From positions 2,993 to 10,838 of the forward strand of contig DMPJ01000018.1 in NCBI GenBank assembly GCA_003456035.1: a stretch of DNA of 7,846 bases, in the 5' to 3' direction. A model generated the notes under the pieces. The model had not been told where the DNA came from. It ran no database searches and saw nothing but the letters and a program-made list of their open reading frames with translations. The position numbers and the translations under genes were made by a program. The DNA is from Planktothrix sp. UBA8402 (lineage in GTDB: Bacteria; Cyanobacteriota; Cyanobacteriia; Cyanobacteriales; Microcoleaceae). Each line of letters opens with the position of its first letter. The first letter of the stretch is position 1. Of this stretch, positions 5,551 through 7,846 are shown piece after piece.

Positions 5551-6348
5551 ATGAGCAACTTTGATGCCTTTGCTGATTTTCGGATGGATGGTCATGTGGC
5601 CATCGTTACTGGCGGAGCCCAAAATATTGGGGAAGCCATTGCTAAAACCTTTTCGGGCGCAGGAGCCAAGGTGATGATTGCTGACCTCAATGGCGAGAAG
5701 GCCCAGGCAACGGCGGCAGCTATCCAGACTGAAACGGGTAATCAAGTATTGGGGATCGGCTGCAACGTCACCCTTGAGGAAGATATTCAACAATGTGTCG
5801 CCAAAACCGTTGAAGCTTTTGGAGGCATTTCAACTTTAGTTAATAACGTAGGCTGGGGCAAATCCTACGACGACCCCCTGGATGTTCCCCTAGAAGAGAT
5901 GATCGAGAGTTATAAGCTCAATACCCTATCGGCTATGCGAATGACCGCCGCTTGTCGTCCCTATTTACTCGAAGCTGAAAATGCCACCATTACTAACTCC
6001 GGCTCTCTGGTGGGGGTGTTACCTGCTTTTGACTTTATCGCCTACTCCGCCGCCAAGGCAGCCCTTAACCACATGATGCTGGGTCTAGCTCACTATTTTG
6101 CCAAGCAAGTCCGCATCAATACTGTGTTGATTGGTACGGTGATCACAGAAGGCTATGCCGCAGCAGGTTTGGATGAAAAAGCCCAGTATGCCCTAGCCCA
6201 CCCCGACAATTTGACCGGGCGCGCCGGAAAACCGCAGGATATTGCTAACGCCTTCCTCTGGCTTGCATCTCCGGCTGGGTCTTGGGTCAGTGGTCAAACC
6301 TTACAAGTTTCTGGTGGAGGCAAGCGTGTTCGCCTCAAACCTGAATAA
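5551..6348 (+). CDS. Second short-chain dehydrogenase/reductase of the pair
   Basis: SDR family oxidoreductase of 265 residues, predicted cytoplasmic. Cofactor motif TGGAQNIG (20-27), Asp45 after strand 2 favouring NAD, NNVG (98-101) in place of the usual NNAG, Asn124, Ser152 in NSGS, Tyr165 and Lys169 (YSAAK). Ser152 and Tyr165 are 13 apart, as in the neighbouring enzyme. The C-terminal SWVSGQTLQVSGGG resembles its neighbour, so the two are related, but substrate-region residues differ. An in-frame GTG at 5506 directly after the upstream stop would add 15 residues. I chose the ATG because MSNFDAFADFRMDG aligns with the N-terminus of the first enzyme and the extra residues look non-family. 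The start has only a weak purine-rich stretch upstream. The 45-base gap suggests cotranscription. The substrate is unknown; it may act before or after its neighbour in one pathway. Confidence 0.88.
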   Translation: MSNFDAFADFRMDGHVAIVTGGAQNIGEAIAKTFSGAGAKVMIADLNGEKAQATAAAIQTETGNQVLGIGCNVTLEEDIQQCVAKTVEAFGGISTLVNNVGWGKSYDDPLDVPLEEMIESYKLNTLSAMRMTAACRPYLLEAENATITNSGSLVGVLPAFDFIAYSAAKAALNHMMLGLAHYFAKQVRINTVLIGTVITEGYAAAGLDEKAQYALAHPDNLTGRAGKPQDIANAFLWLASPAGSWVSGQTLQVSGGGKRVRLKPE

Positions 6349-6368
6349 ATCCTGGGATAGCCCTCTTG

Positions 6369-7781
6369 TCACCCCTTGAAGTTAAGAATTTTCACCCCAC
6401 GAATTGAATAATCGAGTAATTCTATGGGGTGCATTAACGTGATATCTTTTCCTTGCAATTGTAAGTGTTTTTTAATTTGCAAAGAACAACCGGGATTAGA
6501 AGAAGCGATTAATTCTGCCCCAGTATTGGTTAAATTATCTACTTTTTGCTGCCCTAATTCGTCGGCAATTTCCGGTTGCAATAAATTATAAATCCCCGCA
6601 CTTCCACAACATAAGGAAGCATCTAAGGGTTCTCGTAATTTTACCCCGGGAATTTGTTGCAGCAGTTGACGGGGTTGGGAACTAATTTTTTGTCCATGTA
6701 ATAAATGACAAGCATCTTGATAAACAATGGTTAATTCCCCTGTTTCTGTTAAGGGAAATAGGGTTTTTGTTAAACCAATTTCGACTAAAAATTCTTGAAC
6801 ATCTTTAACTTTTACCGAAAATTCTTGCGCTGGTTCTCGATATTGGGGATCATCTTTTAAGATATGTCCATATTCTTTTAAGGTATGACCACATCCCGCC
6901 GCATTAATAATAATAGCATCTAAACGAGTCCCAGAAAATCGGTCAATCATTTGTTTAATTAAGGTATGGGACTGTTCGGTTTGTCCTTGATGTTCGGGTA
7001 AAGCTCCACAACATCCTTGATTTCTAGGAATCACAACTTCACATCCATTTGCGGTTAAAACTCTCACTGTTGCTTCATTAACGGGGTTAAATAATAACCG
7101 TTGCACACAACCTAAAATCACCCCGACTCGATAGCGTTTTTCTCCTTGAGCGGGAATAATTACCGGGAAATCTTCTCTAAAAGCGTCTTTAGGAATTGCA
7201 GGTAAAATTGATTCCATTGCGGCTAAACGGGGAGAAATTTTAGGCAATAAACCCGTTCGTCTGACTATTTTTTGTACCCCTAATTTTTGATAGATGAAAA
7301 GCGGTATTAAAAATGCCTGTAGACGTTTAGGATAGGGGAATAAATTAAAAATTAATCCTCGAATTAAACGGTCGGATAAACTTCTCGGAACATTTCTTTC
7401 AATTTGGGGACGAGTGGCGGCAATTAATTGATCATATTTAACACCTGAAGGACAAGTGGTAACACAAGCTAAACATCCCAAACAGCTATCAAAATGTTGG
7501 GCGGTTGTTTCCCCCAAAGCAGCATCGTTTTTAGAAATCGCATCCATTAAATAAATCCGTCCTCTAGGAGAGTCCATTTCTGTTCCTAAAACTCGATAAC
7601 TGGGACAAGTTGATAAACAAAATCCGCAGTGAACACAGGTACTAATTAAATTAGGATTTGGGGGATTTGTGGAGTCAAAACCAGGAATTTCAGTCGGGTT
7701 TAAATGGGGATTTTGCCCTAAAAAGTTACTTTGTTTAGCGGGAATTGATTTCGGGTCAATAATTTGATCAGATGTTTGCAT
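6369..7781 (-). CDS. glcF: Glycolate oxidase iron-sulfur subunit
   Basis: GlcF-type protein of 470 residues that carries electrons from a glycolate (or lactate-like) flavin dehydrogenase during conversion of glycolate to glyoxylate, the photorespiratory step in cyanobacteria. Two 4Fe-4S ferredoxin-type clusters are visible: Cys49, 52, 55, 59 and Cys100, 103, 106, 110, each ending in CP. Two CCG (heterodisulfide reductase-like) domains follow, with CCG at 257-259 and 391-393 and associated cysteines at 225, 297, 358 and 431. The length is somewhat above that typical of E. coli GlcF (about 400) because of a 45-residue N-terminal extension rich in Pro and Asn. The partner glcD is not in the window. 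The ATG is supported by AGGAGA upstream. The gene converges on the dehydrogenases with a 20-base gap and no clear terminator. Base composition is AT-rich, like the kinase. Confidence 0.93.
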   Translation of the reverse strand: MQTSDQIIDPKSIPAKQSNFLGQNPHLNPTEIPGFDSTNPPNPNLISTCVHCGFCLSTCPSYRVLGTEMDSPRGRIYLMDAISKNDAALGETTAQHFDSCLGCLACVTTCPSGVKYDQLIAATRPQIERNVPRSLSDRLIRGLIFNLFPYPKRLQAFLIPLFIYQKLGVQKIVRRTGLLPKISPRLAAMESILPAIPKDAFREDFPVIIPAQGEKRYRVGVILGCVQRLLFNPVNEATVRVLTANGCEVVIPRNQGCCGALPEHQGQTEQSHTLIKQMIDRFSGTRLDAIIINAAGCGHTLKEYGHILKDDPQYREPAQEFSVKVKDVQEFLVEIGLTKTLFPLTETGELTIVYQDACHLLHGQKISSQPRQLLQQIPGVKLREPLDASLCCGSAGIYNLLQPEIADELGQQKVDNLTNTGAELIASSNPGCSLQIKKHLQLQGKDITLMHPIELLDYSIRGVKILNFKG

Positions 7782-7792
7782 TTTAACTAAAT

Positions 7793-7798
7793 TCTCCT
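7793..7798 (-). promoter_or_regulatory. Ribosome binding site of glcF
   Basis: AGGAGA on the minus strand, 11 bases before the ATG at 7781. It is a near-consensus site with slightly long spacing and the strongest in the window. It fixes the N-terminus, including the unusual Pro/Asn-rich extension. Confidence 0.7.
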
Positions 7799-7821
7799 AA
7801 AATAATTTTTTTTGTACTTAT

Positions 7822-7846
7822 GGGGAATGGGGAATAGGCAATAGGC
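7822..7846. repeat. Degenerate 7-base tandem repeats at window edge
   Basis: Units GGGGAAT, GGGGAAT, AGGCAAT and a partial AGGC follow one another with a strict 7-base period and run off the window. Short tandemly repeated repetitive sequences of this style are well known between genes of filamentous cyanobacteria. They lie in the likely promoter region of glcF. Confidence 0.75.

Noticed and set aside
6354..6363. GGGATAGCCC as a terminator between the convergent genes
   Set aside because: The stem is only three base pairs and no T-run follows on either strand.
178..7781. A defence, toxin-antitoxin or secondary-metabolite cluster
   Set aside because: None of the genes carries nuclease, toxin, synthase or reverse transcriptase motifs. 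The window is two signalling proteins, one membrane protein and metabolic oxidoreductases.

Overview
The window reads as chromosomal DNA of a cyanobacterium, most likely a filamentous Oscillatoriales type (Planktothrix, Oscillatoria or Microcoleus-like; the genus is inference). The evidence is three GCGATCGC (HIP1) octamers, a Ser/Thr kinase joined to a WD40 propeller, an OmpR-type regulator with a PAS domain, a glycolate oxidase iron-sulfur subunit, and intergenic repeats of a cyanobacterial kind: an inverted palindrome pair and degenerate 7-base tandem repeats.

Layout. Positions 1-177 are non-coding and carry a 26-base inverted repeat (106-167). On the minus strand, 178-2580 encodes an 800-residue membrane-anchored kinase with a seven-bladed WD40 propeller. 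A 253-base gap follows, holding a terminator and a possible kinase promoter. Also on the minus strand, 2834-4033 encodes a receiver / winged-helix / PAS protein whose receiver has lost its phosphorylation residues. A 122-base divergent intergenic region separates it from a plus-strand four-helix membrane protein of unknown function (4156-4650), which ends at its own intrinsic terminator. Two tandem plus-strand short-chain dehydrogenases follow: 4738-5505, which closely resembles E. coli 7-alpha-hydroxysteroid dehydrogenase HdhA, and 5551-6348, of unknown substrate. Converging on them with a 20-base gap is glcF (6369-7781, minus strand). Its upstream region ends in heptamer repeats at the window edge.

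How the genes may work together. The two dehydrogenases probably share a transcript. The divergent regulator is a candidate controller of the membrane protein gene and perhaps of itself, but nothing in the sequence proves this. The kinase and glcF look independent of the central block. Sampled stretches of the dehydrogenases and the regulator are clearly richer in G+C than the kinase and glcF, so the central block (about 2834-6348) may have a different history or be under different codon selection.

I see no defence system, CRISPR array, tRNA, rRNA or transposase gene. The most unusual features are the degenerate receiver with Glu in place of the phospho-accepting Asp, the kinase that has lost most of its glycine-rich loop, and an HdhA-like enzyme in a photosynthetic bacterium.
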